NCBI GenBank assembly: GCA_016700115.1
Contig: CP064999.1
Coordinates: 4,707,501 to 4,771,500 of the forward strand
Reading direction: 5' to 3'
Length of the DNA stretch: 64,000 nucleotides
Origin: Sphingobacteriales bacterium
Lineage (GTDB): Bacteria; Bacteroidota; Bacteroidia; Chitinophagales; UBA2359
Shown: piece after piece, positions 54,355 through 63,361 of the stretch
How the letters are laid out: every line of letters begins with the position of its first letter
How positions within the stretch are numbered: the stretch's first letter is position 1
The notes under the pieces: generated by a model
Told to the model about the DNA's origin: nothing
Databases searched by the model: none
What the model saw: the letters and a program-made list of their open reading frames with translations, nothing else
Made by a program: the position numbers and the translations under genes

Positions 54355-54957
54355 ATGGGTTTAAATTCACTTTTTTATTTGGTAGTTGCTGTCATATTCG
54401 GCTTAATATCCTGTCAATCTCAATCGGGGACTATGTATTCAGGTCATAATTCACAAGATATTCACTCAGATACATCTGTTCACGCTTTAGGTTCTCCAAA
54501 AGACAGCATAGACTCAAATTTGCCTTTAGACAAATTTGCCAAACCCATAACAGTAGATGAACTACTTATGCGGTTTCATGAGCAATCTGATACTGTGATG
54601 ATTTATAATTTTTGGGCGACCTGGTGCAAACCATGCATTGAAGAAATGCCACATTTTGAAGCACTCGGACAAAAATTTGCCGATAAAAAACTAAAGGTGG
54701 TGTTTGTCAGCCTTGATTTCATCAAAGATTTGGAAAAAAGAGTTAATCCTTTCCTGAGCCGCAAAGGAATAAATTCCGAAGTTTTGATTTTAGATGGTGG
54801 AAACGACCCCAATAAATGGATAGATCGAATTGAACCTCAGTGGAGTGGTGCCATTCCTGCTACTATCATTCTTCGAACCTCTGACAATTATCGCGGTTTT
54901 TTTGAACGCGAATTTACTTATGAAGAATTGGAAGCCCTGATTTCGCCCTTGTTGTAA
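54355..54957 (+). CDS. TlpA-like thioredoxin-fold lipoprotein
   Basis: The 200-residue product has a signal peptide with a likely lipobox (FGLISC, cysteine about 21). A Ser/His/Asp-rich spacer follows, then a thioredoxin domain with the active site NFWATWCKPCIEEMPHF (WCKPC). The rest reads KLKVVFVSLDFIKDLE, LDGGNDPNKWIDRI, and SGAIPATIILRTSDNYRGFF with the cis-Pro at IPAT. Such proteins reduce periplasmic disulfides or haem-binding cysteines. It converges on the UbiD-like gene and has no obvious cytochrome biogenesis partners nearby, although a cytochrome c gene lies 9 kb downstream. Confidence 0.9.
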   Translation: MGLNSLFYLVVAVIFGLISCQSQSGTMYSGHNSQDIHSDTSVHALGSPKDSIDSNLPLDKFAKPITVDELLMRFHEQSDTVMIYNFWATWCKPCIEEMPHFEALGQKFADKKLKVVFVSLDFIKDLEKRVNPFLSRKGINSEVLILDGGNDPNKWIDRIEPQWSGAIPATIILRTSDNYRGFFEREFTYEELEALISPLL

Positions 54958-55024
54958 TCTTCCTCCGTTTTGTTTTATTTTTTTAGATAGGCCGGCTTGC
55001 TCTATACTCAAGGAAAAACGGGAG

Positions 55025-56869
55025 TTATATGATTCCGTGCAAGGAATGGCCTTTCGTGCCAAGCATGTCAACTCTTTTTTCGATCATCGGGTCATTTTCT
55101 AAGGGAGGGGCATGATGTGGTTTTATTCGGGCATCAATCACCAAAGACCCCCGACAACCCCAGTGTTTATGCTCTGTAAACGAATCGATTCCATGAATAT
55201 CATGAGATGGATTGCTTCGGGTAAAAGTAACCCAAAGCAGATTGCGGAGGTTTCGTGCAGTAAATTCACTGTCATCGGCCAACACCAGCAAAGGGAAACC
55301 TGATAAAATTTCAGACCCTAATTGATATAAATGTTCGGTCAGTTGTTTTAATTGAAGTTGAGCTGTTTCCTCATCTTTATAAACGGGTGACTGAATAACC
55401 ATAATTCCGGGTATTGCAACAGCCGGAAAAGTAAACCCCTGTGAAAGCGTTAAACCCTCCGGTAATTCATTATCTAAAGTCCGCTTTTTTTCCCCGGCAG
55501 CAGCCATGACTACTTTCGAACCGGTGTTTAAGCCGGTACCGCTGTAATCGAGCGTATCTATACTTGTTTTGGTTTGAAAATGGAGGTCTCTCGTCCAGTC
55601 AATTCGTTCAAGCAAATGGCTTAAAAAATCTTCGATATGATGGGTAGTTAGCTGAGGGTTATCTTCTTTAGCAATAATGAGCAGGTATTTTGCCAAAGAC
55701 ATCTGACCAAAACCCAGTATATGGTTGGCGATAGTCAAAATTTCCTGTGGTTTCTGTTCTTTGTAATATGGCGTATAGCGTTCGCTGCCAATGGCCAGTA
55801 ACAATGGGTGAACACCTGCGGCATCTACGGCATTTACCTCATGCAATCCGGGCAATACACTGGGAATGACCGTTCCCGTAATTTCGTGAATCATTGCTCC
55901 GAAACTCGTATCTTCCTGTGGCGGACGACCCACAACCGTAAAACTCCAGATAGCGTTTTTGCGATGCCACACATTTTGTACTCTCATAACAGGGAAATCG
56001 TGTTTCAAGCTGTAATACCCCAAATGATCTCCAAACGGACCTTCAGGTTTATTTTCATGGGGGTAAACATATCCGGTAATGACAAAATCGGCATCGGCTG
56101 AAAGACAAAATCCATCGCGGTAAGTATATCTAAACCGTCTGCCTCCTAAAGCTCCGGCAAAAATTATTTCTGAAAGCCCTTCCGGTAGGGGCATAACCGC
56201 CGAAAGTATATGTGCCGGTGGTCCTCCGACAAAAATACTCACTTTTAATGGCTCACCTTTACGGTTTGCTTTTGACTGATGAACGCCTATACCTCTGTGT
56301 AGCTGATAGTGCAATCCAATTTCTTTATCCGGTAAATATTCATTGCCTCCGAGTTGAATCCGGTACATACCGAGGTTAGAACCCATAATACCGGGTTTGT
56401 CTGAATCTTCGGTATAAACCAATGGGAGGGTAACAAATGCTCCACCATCTTTGGGCCAACTTTTAATTTGAGGTAGTTGCCCGATTGTAGTTTGCCCATA
56501 AGTAACCGCCGCTCCAAACCGGCTTTTCATAGGCAATGAATTGAGTGCAGTAAACGGAACACTCAAGTATTTCCAGGGATGTTTGAGTGCAGCTTCAGGA
56601 TTTGCTTTTACCGCAACTACCTTTTGCACTCTTTCCAAAGTATGCCGGAACATAAACTTGCTTCTTTCCAAAGTTCCAAACAAATTGGAGGCACAGGTAA
56701 ACTTACTTCCTTTTACATTGGTGAACCAAAGGGCAGGTCCTCCGGCTTCATAAACTCGCCGGTGAATAGATGCCATTTCCAGATTTGGATCTACTTCTTC
56801 GGTAATCCGAACCAAATGCCCGGTTTTTTCCAGATCAATCAAACAGTCAAACGTGCTTTTGTATGGCAT
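55025..56869 (-). CDS. UbiD family (de)carboxylase
   Basis: The 614-residue product is a prenyl-FMN-dependent decarboxylase-family protein. Family landmarks are RFGAAVTYGQTTIGQLPQIK, GSNLGMYRIQLGGNEYLP, IGLHYQLHRGIGVHQSKA (cofactor phosphate/metal region), AILSAVMPLPEGLSE-type sequence, and the catalytic loop ENKPEGPFGDHLGYYS with its Glu/Asp. At about 600 residues it is longer than E. coli UbiD (497), as other Bacteroidota members are, with a C-terminal extension ending HSLHGII. The substrate could be a polyprenyl-hydroxybenzoate or another aromatic acid. The cofactor-making UbiX is not in the window. It converges on the TlpA gene. Confidence 0.9.
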   Translation of the reverse strand: MPYKSTFDCLIDLEKTGHLVRITEEVDPNLEMASIHRRVYEAGGPALWFTNVKGSKFTCASNLFGTLERSKFMFRHTLERVQKVVAVKANPEAALKHPWKYLSVPFTALNSLPMKSRFGAAVTYGQTTIGQLPQIKSWPKDGGAFVTLPLVYTEDSDKPGIMGSNLGMYRIQLGGNEYLPDKEIGLHYQLHRGIGVHQSKANRKGEPLKVSIFVGGPPAHILSAVMPLPEGLSEIIFAGALGGRRFRYTYRDGFCLSADADFVITGYVYPHENKPEGPFGDHLGYYSLKHDFPVMRVQNVWHRKNAIWSFTVVGRPPQEDTSFGAMIHEITGTVIPSVLPGLHEVNAVDAAGVHPLLLAIGSERYTPYYKEQKPQEILTIANHILGFGQMSLAKYLLIIAKEDNPQLTTHHIEDFLSHLLERIDWTRDLHFQTKTSIDTLDYSGTGLNTGSKVVMAAAGEKKRTLDNELPEGLTLSQGFTFPAVAIPGIMVIQSPVYKDEETAQLQLKQLTEHLYQLGSEILSGFPLLVLADDSEFTARNLRNLLWVTFTRSNPSHDIHGIDSFTEHKHWGCRGSLVIDARIKPHHAPPLENDPMIEKRVDMLGTKGHSLHGII

Positions 56870-57034
56870 ATCTAATCGGCATTAGCGGGTTTTGAGATCA
56901 ATTGTCTGACAACAATATAACTTAGTTTCTCTTTCTGACACAAGATAAAACCCATTTTTAAAACTATAGTTTTCCAAACTGAATTCAGGAAGACTATTTA
57001 TATCCTTCGATTAATGAATCATGGACGAAAATCG

Positions 57035-57042
57035 TAAATTTG
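57035..57042 (+). promoter_or_regulatory. Candidate -7 box of pepT
   Basis: TAAATTTG matches TAnnTTTG and lies about 104 nt before the pepT ATG at 57146. Confidence 0.45.
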
Positions 57043-57145
57043 CCGCTTCAAATTTTTCAGGTATTTGTTCTCTTAAAAGTCTTTTTACAACTCAGAATGT
57101 GTAATTTATCCTGTCATTTTCAATATTAAAATCTGAAATCAAGTT

Positions 57146-58414
57146 ATGTCAATACCCCAATTTCAACACACCATAACCGAGCGGTTTTTGCGTTATGTTC
57201 AGATAGACACACAGTCGGATCCAAATTCAAAGACCTATCCTTCGACTGAAAAACAAAAGGACTTAGCCCGGCTTTTAGTTAAAGAATTACTTGAGATTGG
57301 GTTGAAAGATGCGGCAATGGATGAATGGGGCGTGGTTTATGCAACGCTTGAAGGCAATACTAACAGGATAGATGTTCCGGTAATCTGTTTTTGCTCTCAT
57401 ATTGACACCGCCCCTGATAGCAGCGGAACAGGAGTAAAGCCTATTGTTCACACTAACTATCAGGGAGATGACCTTGTTTTACCCGATGATACGGGTCAGG
57501 TAATTAAACTAACAGAACATCCTGCATTGGGTTCACATTTCGGCCACGACATCATCACCGCAAGCGGAACAACATTATTGGGGGCAGATAACAAAGCAGG
57601 AGTTGCAGCCATTATGGATGCTGTTTATTATTTGAAAAATAACCCCGAAGTCAAACACGGAACAATACGGGTGTTGTTCACCCCGGATGAAGAAATCGGT
57701 AAAGGAGCCGATAAAGTGGATATTGAAAAATTAGGTGCAAAATATGGTTATACCGTTGACGGACAAACACCGGGTTCGATAGAATATGAAAACTTTTGCG
57801 CCGATGCCGTCAATATTCAGATAAATGGGGTAAGTGCACATACCGGTACTGCCAAAGGCAATATGGAAAATGCCATTAAAATAGCTGCCGCTATCATAGA
57901 CCGTTTGCCAAAAAACCTGCATACCCCCGAAACAACCGAATTATACGGTGGCTTTATCCATCCTAAAAACATCAATGGATTGTTAGAATCTTCCTCATTG
58001 AGCTTTCTGATTCGCGATTTTTCGGAGAAAGGGCTGATTTATTTGGAAAACATACTCAAAAATACTGTAGAACAGGTTTTGACAGATTTTCCTAACAGCA
58101 CTTATACATTTGAAGTGATTGAGCAATACAGAAATATGAAAACAGTAGTTGACCAACATCCCGCTATAATTGATAACGCTATGGAAGCTATTCGCAGAGC
58201 AGGATTAAAACCGGTTCGCAACCCCATCAGAGGCGGCACCGATGGTGCAAGATTGTCTTTTATGGGATTACCTTGCCCTAACCTTTTTGTGGGTGAATAT
58301 GCCTCACATTCCAAACATGAGTGGATTTCTATACAGGATATGCAATCTGCAGTAGAAACGATTGTCCATTTATGTATGGTTTGGGAAGAAGGAGGAAACT
58401 TGCCATCATCATAA
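57146..58414 (+). CDS. pepT: Peptidase T (tripeptide aminopeptidase)
   Basis: The 422-residue M20B dizinc peptidase removes N-terminal residues from tripeptides. Metal ligands and catalytic residues are visible: CFCSHIDTAPDSSG (His and Asp), LLGADNKAGVAAIMDAV (Asp), LFTPDEEIGKGAD (Glu-Glu pair), YTVDGQTPGSIEYENF and the closing HSKHEWISIQDM (His). The dimerisation lid includes INGVSAHTGTAKGNMENAI. The product is cytosolic with no signal peptide. It is followed by nth after 62 nt in the same direction. The motifs are complete. Confidence 0.97.
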   Translation: MSIPQFQHTITERFLRYVQIDTQSDPNSKTYPSTEKQKDLARLLVKELLEIGLKDAAMDEWGVVYATLEGNTNRIDVPVICFCSHIDTAPDSSGTGVKPIVHTNYQGDDLVLPDDTGQVIKLTEHPALGSHFGHDIITASGTTLLGADNKAGVAAIMDAVYYLKNNPEVKHGTIRVLFTPDEEIGKGADKVDIEKLGAKYGYTVDGQTPGSIEYENFCADAVNIQINGVSAHTGTAKGNMENAIKIAAAIIDRLPKNLHTPETTELYGGFIHPKNINGLLESSSLSFLIRDFSEKGLIYLENILKNTVEQVLTDFPNSTYTFEVIEQYRNMKTVVDQHPAIIDNAMEAIRRAGLKPVRNPIRGGTDGARLSFMGLPCPNLFVGEYASHSKHEWISIQDMQSAVETIVHLCMVWEEGGNLPSS

Positions 58415-58476
58415 TTTTACCGAATCCGGTTAAAATTCATCCATAGTATTTCGCTAATTCAATCCAATTTTAAGAA

Positions 58477-59097
58477 ATGATGTACGACCAAAAAGTAAAG
58501 TTTATCATGGACAAGTTGGATGAGTTATATCCGGAAACGCCCATACCGCTTAAACATAAGGATGCCTACACTTTACTGATAGCGGTTTTACTTTCTGCGC
58601 AGTGTACCGATGAGCGGGTCAATAAAATTACGCCGGCGTTGTTTGCCCTTGCTGATACACCCGAAAAAATGGCCCGGCTTACAGTTTCTGAAATAGAAAT
58701 CATCATTCGCCCCTGTGGTTTATCTCCACAAAAATCTAAAGCAATTCATCGCCTTTCTGAAATTATTTTAGAAAAACATGAGGGGAAAGTTCCGAACACT
58801 TTTCCAGAACTGGAAGCACTACCCGGAGTTGGACATAAAACAGCATCTGTTGTGATGAGTCAGGCTTTCAATGTGCCTGCTTTTCCGGTAGATACGCATA
58901 TTCATCGTCTTGCAACAAGATGGGGACTAACTTCCGGAAAAAGTGTAACGCAAACCGAAAAAGATTTAAAGGCAATTTTCCCCGAATCTTCCTGGAACAA
59001 ACTTCATCTGCAAATCATCTATTTCGGACGGCAGTATTGTACTGCACGCGCACATAACCCTGAAAACTGCCCCATTTGCAGAGAAATTCAGGGTTGA
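58477..59097 (+). CDS. nth: Endonuclease III with a reduced Cys cluster
   Basis: The bifunctional DNA glycosylase/AP lyase removes oxidised pyrimidines. The 206-residue product has the helix-hairpin-helix with catalytic lysine, LPGVGHKTASVV, and the catalytic Asp in FPVDTHIHRLATRWGL. The usual C-x6-C-x2-C-x5-C iron-sulfur loop is here YCTARAHNPENCPICREIQG then stop: only three cysteines with C-x9-C-x2-C spacing. The cluster is therefore probably absent or altered, as seen in some Bacteroidota. It follows pepT in the same direction. Confidence 0.94.
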   Translation: MMYDQKVKFIMDKLDELYPETPIPLKHKDAYTLLIAVLLSAQCTDERVNKITPALFALADTPEKMARLTVSEIEIIIRPCGLSPQKSKAIHRLSEIILEKHEGKVPNTFPELEALPGVGHKTASVVMSQAFNVPAFPVDTHIHRLATRWGLTSGKSVTQTEKDLKAIFPESSWNKLHLQIIYFGRQYCTARAHNPENCPICREIQG

Positions 59098-59186
59098 GGT
59101 GAATGGGCTTTTTGATCATGTCATAACCGGCGGATTCTGTATCATTCAATTCTTTCTGTATTACAACTATAACTCAAATAGCAGCT

Positions 59187-60995
59187 TTATAATTTACTCA
59201 GGATCAAGCCTTTTTTGCGGTAGGAGATAATATAATAACCCTTTTCCAAGCCGTTCAGGTCAATTGTCAACTGATTATTATTTCCTGTATCATTAGTGGT
59301 TATGATTTTTATTGTTTTACCCTCTAAATTAGTTAGGGTTAAATGTTCGTTGGAAAGAGGTTTGGTTTGAAATTTTACAATCACCTTGTTCTGTGCCGGA
59401 TTGGGAAATATGGTAAATTCGTTGGAAGAATAAACAGTTGGAAATGTAGTGGACAATGCGCTTTCCCGATCCCAATGATTTTGACCATTTAGTGCAACCA
59501 TTCTGGTTCCAACCGTATAAGTGTTGCTTTGACTTAAAATCGGAAAATGCCGGATTTCGGCGACCAAACTGTCGGCAGTTATGTCAACAAAACCATATCC
59601 ATGTTGAGTGAGTTCATTGTAAAGCTCGTGTGGGTTAAGGTTTCTAAACAAATTGGAAATGATATTAATCAGTGTAGGTGGAATTCCACTTTCGTCAAAA
59701 TTACCTCTGCTGATGCTGGTTGGCAACATTTCGATAGCAACCGACCCCTGACCTGTACTTTTGTCATAGGTAAGTGAGTCCAATGGGTTGTACGGCAAAT
59801 CCATCATCATTGAGATATGAGAATCCCCACTCAGGAACAAATTATCTGACAGATTGAGGTCGTTTAACAACTGTAAAACCCTTAAACGTTCTTCAGGAAA
59901 ACCGTCCCAGGTGTTCAGGTCAGCTACATCCCCATCACCAAAGCCCAATGGAGGCAAACCCACTAAACTCCAGGTTCCAACCATTTTAGAAGAGCTTATT
60001 ACTCTCCAAACCTGTTCGGAACCGGTCAATTCTTCTTCCAGCCAGTTGTATTGTGTGTTGCCCAACATGCTCGGAACACCCGGACTAATCTCACTCTCGT
60101 TGCGATGCAGCAAGACATCCAACATCAATAAATGGAGCAAGTCTCCAAACTTAAAACTGCGGTATATGAGGTTTACGTTGGCGGTATCAGGTGAGCGAAT
60201 GGGCAAATATTCCCAAAAAGCCCGCTTTGAACCGGTGATATCTTCCCAATCACTTTGTTCTATATCGTGATTGTCCCAAATAGCAATCCAGGGATGTTGG
60301 CAACGTGCTGCTCTTAAATCGGGATCTAACAAATAATAGGCATGACGTTCTCGCCATTGAGCCAGATTTATCGGGTTTTGAGGGTACGGCTGTGGCACTC
60401 TGATTTGCTCTTCGGGGTCAACAAAATCGTAGATATAATCTCCCAAATGTATAAAAGCATCCAAAACCGGTTCTTCTGCTATCTGACGATAGGCATTGAA
60501 GAAGCCCGAAAAAACACTGCTGCAAGATGCAACACCAAGTCTTAAATGGGTTACATTTTCAATTCCGGAAGTTTTGGTTCTTCCTGTTGTTGATACAGAG
60601 CCATCAGGTAATTTAAACCGGTAATAATAAACGGTATTGGGCATTAGCCCTTCGACATCTATTTTTACAGTCCAGTCAGTTTCTGCATTTACCGTTGAAG
60701 AGCCGGTTTGTGAAATTAATAAAAAGGAGGTGTCGGTTGCCATTTCCCATTCAACCGTCAATTCTGAAACTCCGGAATTTTCAGGAGTAATTTTGGTCCA
60801 AATAATTATGCGGTCAGAAAGGGGATCTCCGGAAGCTACCCCGTAGTAAAAAGGTGCATGTAAAGTGTCCCCATAAATATTGGGGGGGAAAACTGTTTGA
60901 GTACAGACCTTATTAATAGGTGAGAAAAACAAAAATGTGTAAACTAACCCAAGTTTGACAAATGTTAAACGACTCAAGAAGCAGATTTGCAACAT
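59187..60995 (-). CDS. PhoD-like alkaline phosphatase with T9SS type-A sorting domain
   Basis: The 602-residue product has an N-terminal signal (LVYTFLFFSPINKVCTQ). A PhoD-type N-terminal Fn3-like domain (FYYGVASGDPLSDRIIIWTK) is followed by the metallophosphoesterase core with FIHLGDYIYDF, WAIWDNHDIEQSDW and LSGDSHISMMM. These supply the Asp/His metal ligands. The C-terminal 80 residues (FTIFPNPAQNKVIVKF, LTLTNLEGKTIKI, NGLEKGYYIISY) form a type-A T9SS sorting domain, so the enzyme is exported to the surface or medium. Phosphodiesterase/phosphatase activity would release phosphate from organic phosphates. The gene is monocistronic and converges on nth. Confidence 0.9.
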   Translation of the reverse strand: MLQICFLSRLTFVKLGLVYTFLFFSPINKVCTQTVFPPNIYGDTLHAPFYYGVASGDPLSDRIIIWTKITPENSGVSELTVEWEMATDTSFLLISQTGSSTVNAETDWTVKIDVEGLMPNTVYYYRFKLPDGSVSTTGRTKTSGIENVTHLRLGVASCSSVFSGFFNAYRQIAEEPVLDAFIHLGDYIYDFVDPEEQIRVPQPYPQNPINLAQWRERHAYYLLDPDLRAARCQHPWIAIWDNHDIEQSDWEDITGSKRAFWEYLPIRSPDTANVNLIYRSFKFGDLLHLLMLDVLLHRNESEISPGVPSMLGNTQYNWLEEELTGSEQVWRVISSSKMVGTWSLVGLPPLGFGDGDVADLNTWDGFPEERLRVLQLLNDLNLSDNLFLSGDSHISMMMDLPYNPLDSLTYDKSTGQGSVAIEMLPTSISRGNFDESGIPPTLINIISNLFRNLNPHELYNELTQHGYGFVDITADSLVAEIRHFPILSQSNTYTVGTRMVALNGQNHWDRESALSTTFPTVYSSNEFTIFPNPAQNKVIVKFQTKPLSNEHLTLTNLEGKTIKIITTNDTGNNNQLTIDLNGLEKGYYIISYRKKGLILSKL

Positions 60996-61829
60996 ATATG
61001 GCAGTATTGAAGAATCTCAATCAGAATTCAGTAAATCCAAATTGTGTTGAAAATGGCTTAGTTTTGGAAAAGTCAACATCTCCAATCGTTTAAATCATCA
61101 AACAGGAGAGGTATGTTTAAAAATCCACTGCAAAGTAGTGGTGAATCTTTGTATTAAAGCATTTAAGATCAAATTGATTACAATTTGGTAATTTAAAAGA
61201 CGAACGTTCCCAGGATTTGAGGTAAACAATCTAATTTTAATTGCCTTAAAATCAAATAATATTGACTTTTTAAAACTTTTTGAAACAGGTTTTAATCCGT
61301 TTCTTTTCTTATTAATTGTTTATGAAGCAGGAAATAACCCGTTTCTTATTTCAGTTACTTTTAATCAAGTAAGATTTGAACTATTTCCGGTTTCAATGAA
61401 AACTTCTAAGGTAAGAAATGTACGGTTACTTATTTCATTCAAAAAAAATGAAGATGGAAATGCCCCGTTTCTTGTTTCAATTTCTTTTTTGAAAACAAGA
61501 ATTCAATCATTTCTTATTCCATTATTCATCCTTAAACTAATAATCACCCTACTTCTTCAGACCCAAAATTATTCAGTATGAATTAAAGTACACTAATTAT
61601 ACAGTTTGCCAATTTTTTTTGCATTTTATTTGAGAGAAATTGAAACTTAATTGGACTAAATTTGTTTTAGATATTGTATTATAGTAGTTCTCAATTGTAC
61701 AATCTGCTTTCTGCTCTTTATTTTGATTGCTAAATAAATTATCAACAACAAGATTTATATCCCTATTAAAGTAAATAGTGATTGAGTTGTTTTAAACTTA
61801 ACTTTAACTCCTTTAAACCATTTTTGCAC
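60996..61829. other. Intergenic region with the second 42-bp array
   Basis: About 830 nt separate the PhoD-like and Fn3 genes. The array occupies 61281-61530. The flanks (60996-61280 and 61531-61829) are AT-rich and I see no RNA gene or promoter with a clear consensus. Confidence 0.5.
61281..61530 (+). repeat. Tandem array with exact 42-bp period (copy 2 of the dispersed family)
   Basis: The element CCGTTTCTT or degenerate forms of it starts at 61297, 61339, 61381, 61423, 61465 and 61507, every step exactly 42 bp. GAAAT-type unit starts are visible at 61331, 61415 and 61457. The unit is the same as in the array at 19162-19440, in the same orientation. The final unit ends in TTCTTATTCCATTATT, as in copy 1 (TTCTTATTCCATTATTG). 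Middle units here are more degenerate than in copy 1. A plus-strand frame (61396-61581) stays open through it because 42 is divisible by three. Confidence 0.88.
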
Positions 61830-62456
61830 ATGCCAATTTACAAATTAACCACCGAATTTCAGAAATATAAAGAAAGCGATCTTCAGACATTTGCTTTTAC
61901 TGTCCGGTCAAAATTAGACGGCAATATCTATTTCCCTACCACAAAGCCCACCCTTTCAGAACTTACTATCATGATTGATGAATATACCGAGGCTCTTATA
62001 AAAGCCCGAAACAGGGGAATTTTAGAAAAGACCGTTAAACTTCAAAAAAAACGTCAATTAATAAACGGATTGCGCAGGCTTTCTAAAAATTTGACGATAC
62101 AGAGCAATAACCAAAAAACCATCTTGCTCACCACCGGATTTAAACTGTATGACAGTTCAGTGAGGGTTAAACATGCCCCACAAACACCGGAAATTTTGAA
62201 AGTTCAGGATGGCTATTTATCCGGTGAAGCGACATTAACCTGCAAATTTATCCCTCATATTGACATGTATGAATGTAGGTATTCCTTTAACTCCTTTGGC
62301 GAAGATTCGGTTTGGCAAACTCATATATTAAGCACAAAAAGAAAAATTACCATCAAGGGAATGGTTTCCGGAACAAAAATTTGGATTCAGGTAAGATCCA
62401 TCAACAGTTCAGGATGCAGCAATTGGAGCGATCCTGCTTTTTTTCAGGTACGTTAA
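61830..62456 (+). CDS. Fibronectin type III-containing hypothetical protein
   Basis: I choose the start at 61830 (MPIYKLTTEFQKYK); the upstream in-frame ATG at 61782 adds 16 unlikely residues. Residues about 1-100 are helical with the pattern TFAFTVRSKLDGNIYFPTTK and PTLSELTIMIDEYTEALIKA, then RRLSKNLTIQSNNQKTILL and a GFKLYDSS turn. The last 80 residues form an Fn3 domain (GYLSGEATLTCKFIPHIDMY, IKGMVSGTKIWIQVRSINSS, GCSNWSDPAFFQV). I recall this helical-plus-Fn3 arrangement, with a GNAYFPTP-like motif, from many Bacteroidota proteins. No signal peptide is seen. The function is unknown. Confidence 0.8.
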   Translation: MPIYKLTTEFQKYKESDLQTFAFTVRSKLDGNIYFPTTKPTLSELTIMIDEYTEALIKARNRGILEKTVKLQKKRQLINGLRRLSKNLTIQSNNQKTILLTTGFKLYDSSVRVKHAPQTPEILKVQDGYLSGEATLTCKFIPHIDMYECRYSFNSFGEDSVWQTHILSTKRKITIKGMVSGTKIWIQVRSINSSGCSNWSDPAFFQVR

Positions 62457-62618
62457 TTTTGATTTTGGGATGTTGCATTTAATACATAGTTTAGTTCAGT
62501 TAGAAATTACAAACCAAATACTGAACTTTATTGAAAAGAATGGTCTCCAACTCAAGTTGAATTTATCAGATGCGGGATGAGGATGGGTCAATACAGCAAA
62601 AAACAGGCTATTCTGTAC

Positions 62619-62626
62619 TATCTTTG
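62619..62626 (+). promoter_or_regulatory. Candidate -7 box of engB
   Basis: TATCTTTG matches TAnnTTTG and lies 30 nt before the ATG at 62656. An ATG at 62641 is in frame too and would add five residues. Confidence 0.5.
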
Positions 62627-62655
62627 CCGGTTCAACATTATGAACGCCTGCAATT

Positions 62656-63279
62656 ATGAATATTATTTCTGCAAATTTTATCGGCAGTTTCGTCAAGCTA
62701 AGCCAATGCCCTGCTCCTACTCTGCCGGAGTATGCTTTTATAGGACGCTCAAATGTGGGGAAGTCTTCATTGATTAATATGCTTACCGGTCGGAAAGCTT
62801 TGGCTAAAGTATCGGTTACTCCCGGTAAAACACAAACAATTAACCATTTTCTGATTAACAATCAATGGTATTTAGTTGATTTACCCGGTTATGGTTATGC
62901 CAAAGTTTCTAAAACACAACGAAAAGCTTGGGAACAGTTTATTCAAAACTATTTAGTTAAGCGTGACAATTTGCAATGTGTTTTCTTGTTGATAGACAGT
63001 CGTATTCCTCCACAACAAAGCGATTTGGAGTTTGCAAACTGGTTAGGAGAGCGGTTAATCCCTTTTGTGATTGTGTTTACCAAAATTGACGACAAAAAGT
63101 TTACTCCAAAAAACATCGAAGTTTTTAAAACAGCGATGCTTCAAACCTGGGAGACTTTGCCTCAAATGTTGATGACATCGGCAGAGAAGAAAAAAGGCAA
63201 AGAAGAAATGCTCGATTTTATAGAAGCTATCAATGCTAAGTTTGGTGATAATACAGTCAACCCAAAGTTGCAAGCTTAA
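62656..63279 (+). CDS. engB: Ribosome biogenesis GTPase EngB/YsxC
   Basis: The 207-residue GTPase acts in large-subunit assembly. G1 is FIGRSNVGKSSLINMLTGRK, G2 is TPGKTQTINHF, G3 is LVDLPGYGYAKVS, G4 is VFTKIDDKK, and G5 is MTSAEKKKGKEEML. Length and motif order match EngB proteins. The gene has its own promoter box and ends in a hairpin terminator shared with the convergent cytochrome gene. I saw nothing irregular. Confidence 0.97.
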   Translation: MNIISANFIGSFVKLSQCPAPTLPEYAFIGRSNVGKSSLINMLTGRKALAKVSVTPGKTQTINHFLINNQWYLVDLPGYGYAKVSKTQRKAWEQFIQNYLVKRDNLQCVFLLIDSRIPPQQSDLEFANWLGERLIPFVIVFTKIDDKKFTPKNIEVFKTAMLQTWETLPQMLMTSAEKKKGKEEMLDFIEAINAKFGDNTVNPKLQA

Positions 63280-63283
63280 ATTG

Positions 63284-63323
63284 AAAAAGGGTGAAACAAG
63301 TTTTCTCGCTATTTCACCCTTTT
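63284..63323. terminator. Bidirectional terminator between engB and the cytochrome c gene
   Basis: The stem AAAAGGGTGAAA with TTTCACCCTTTT encloses a 15-nt loop, flanked by A and T runs on both strands. Confidence 0.88.
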
Positions 63324-63361
63324 AATTAAATCGGAATTTACATTTTATCAGGTACTTCTAC

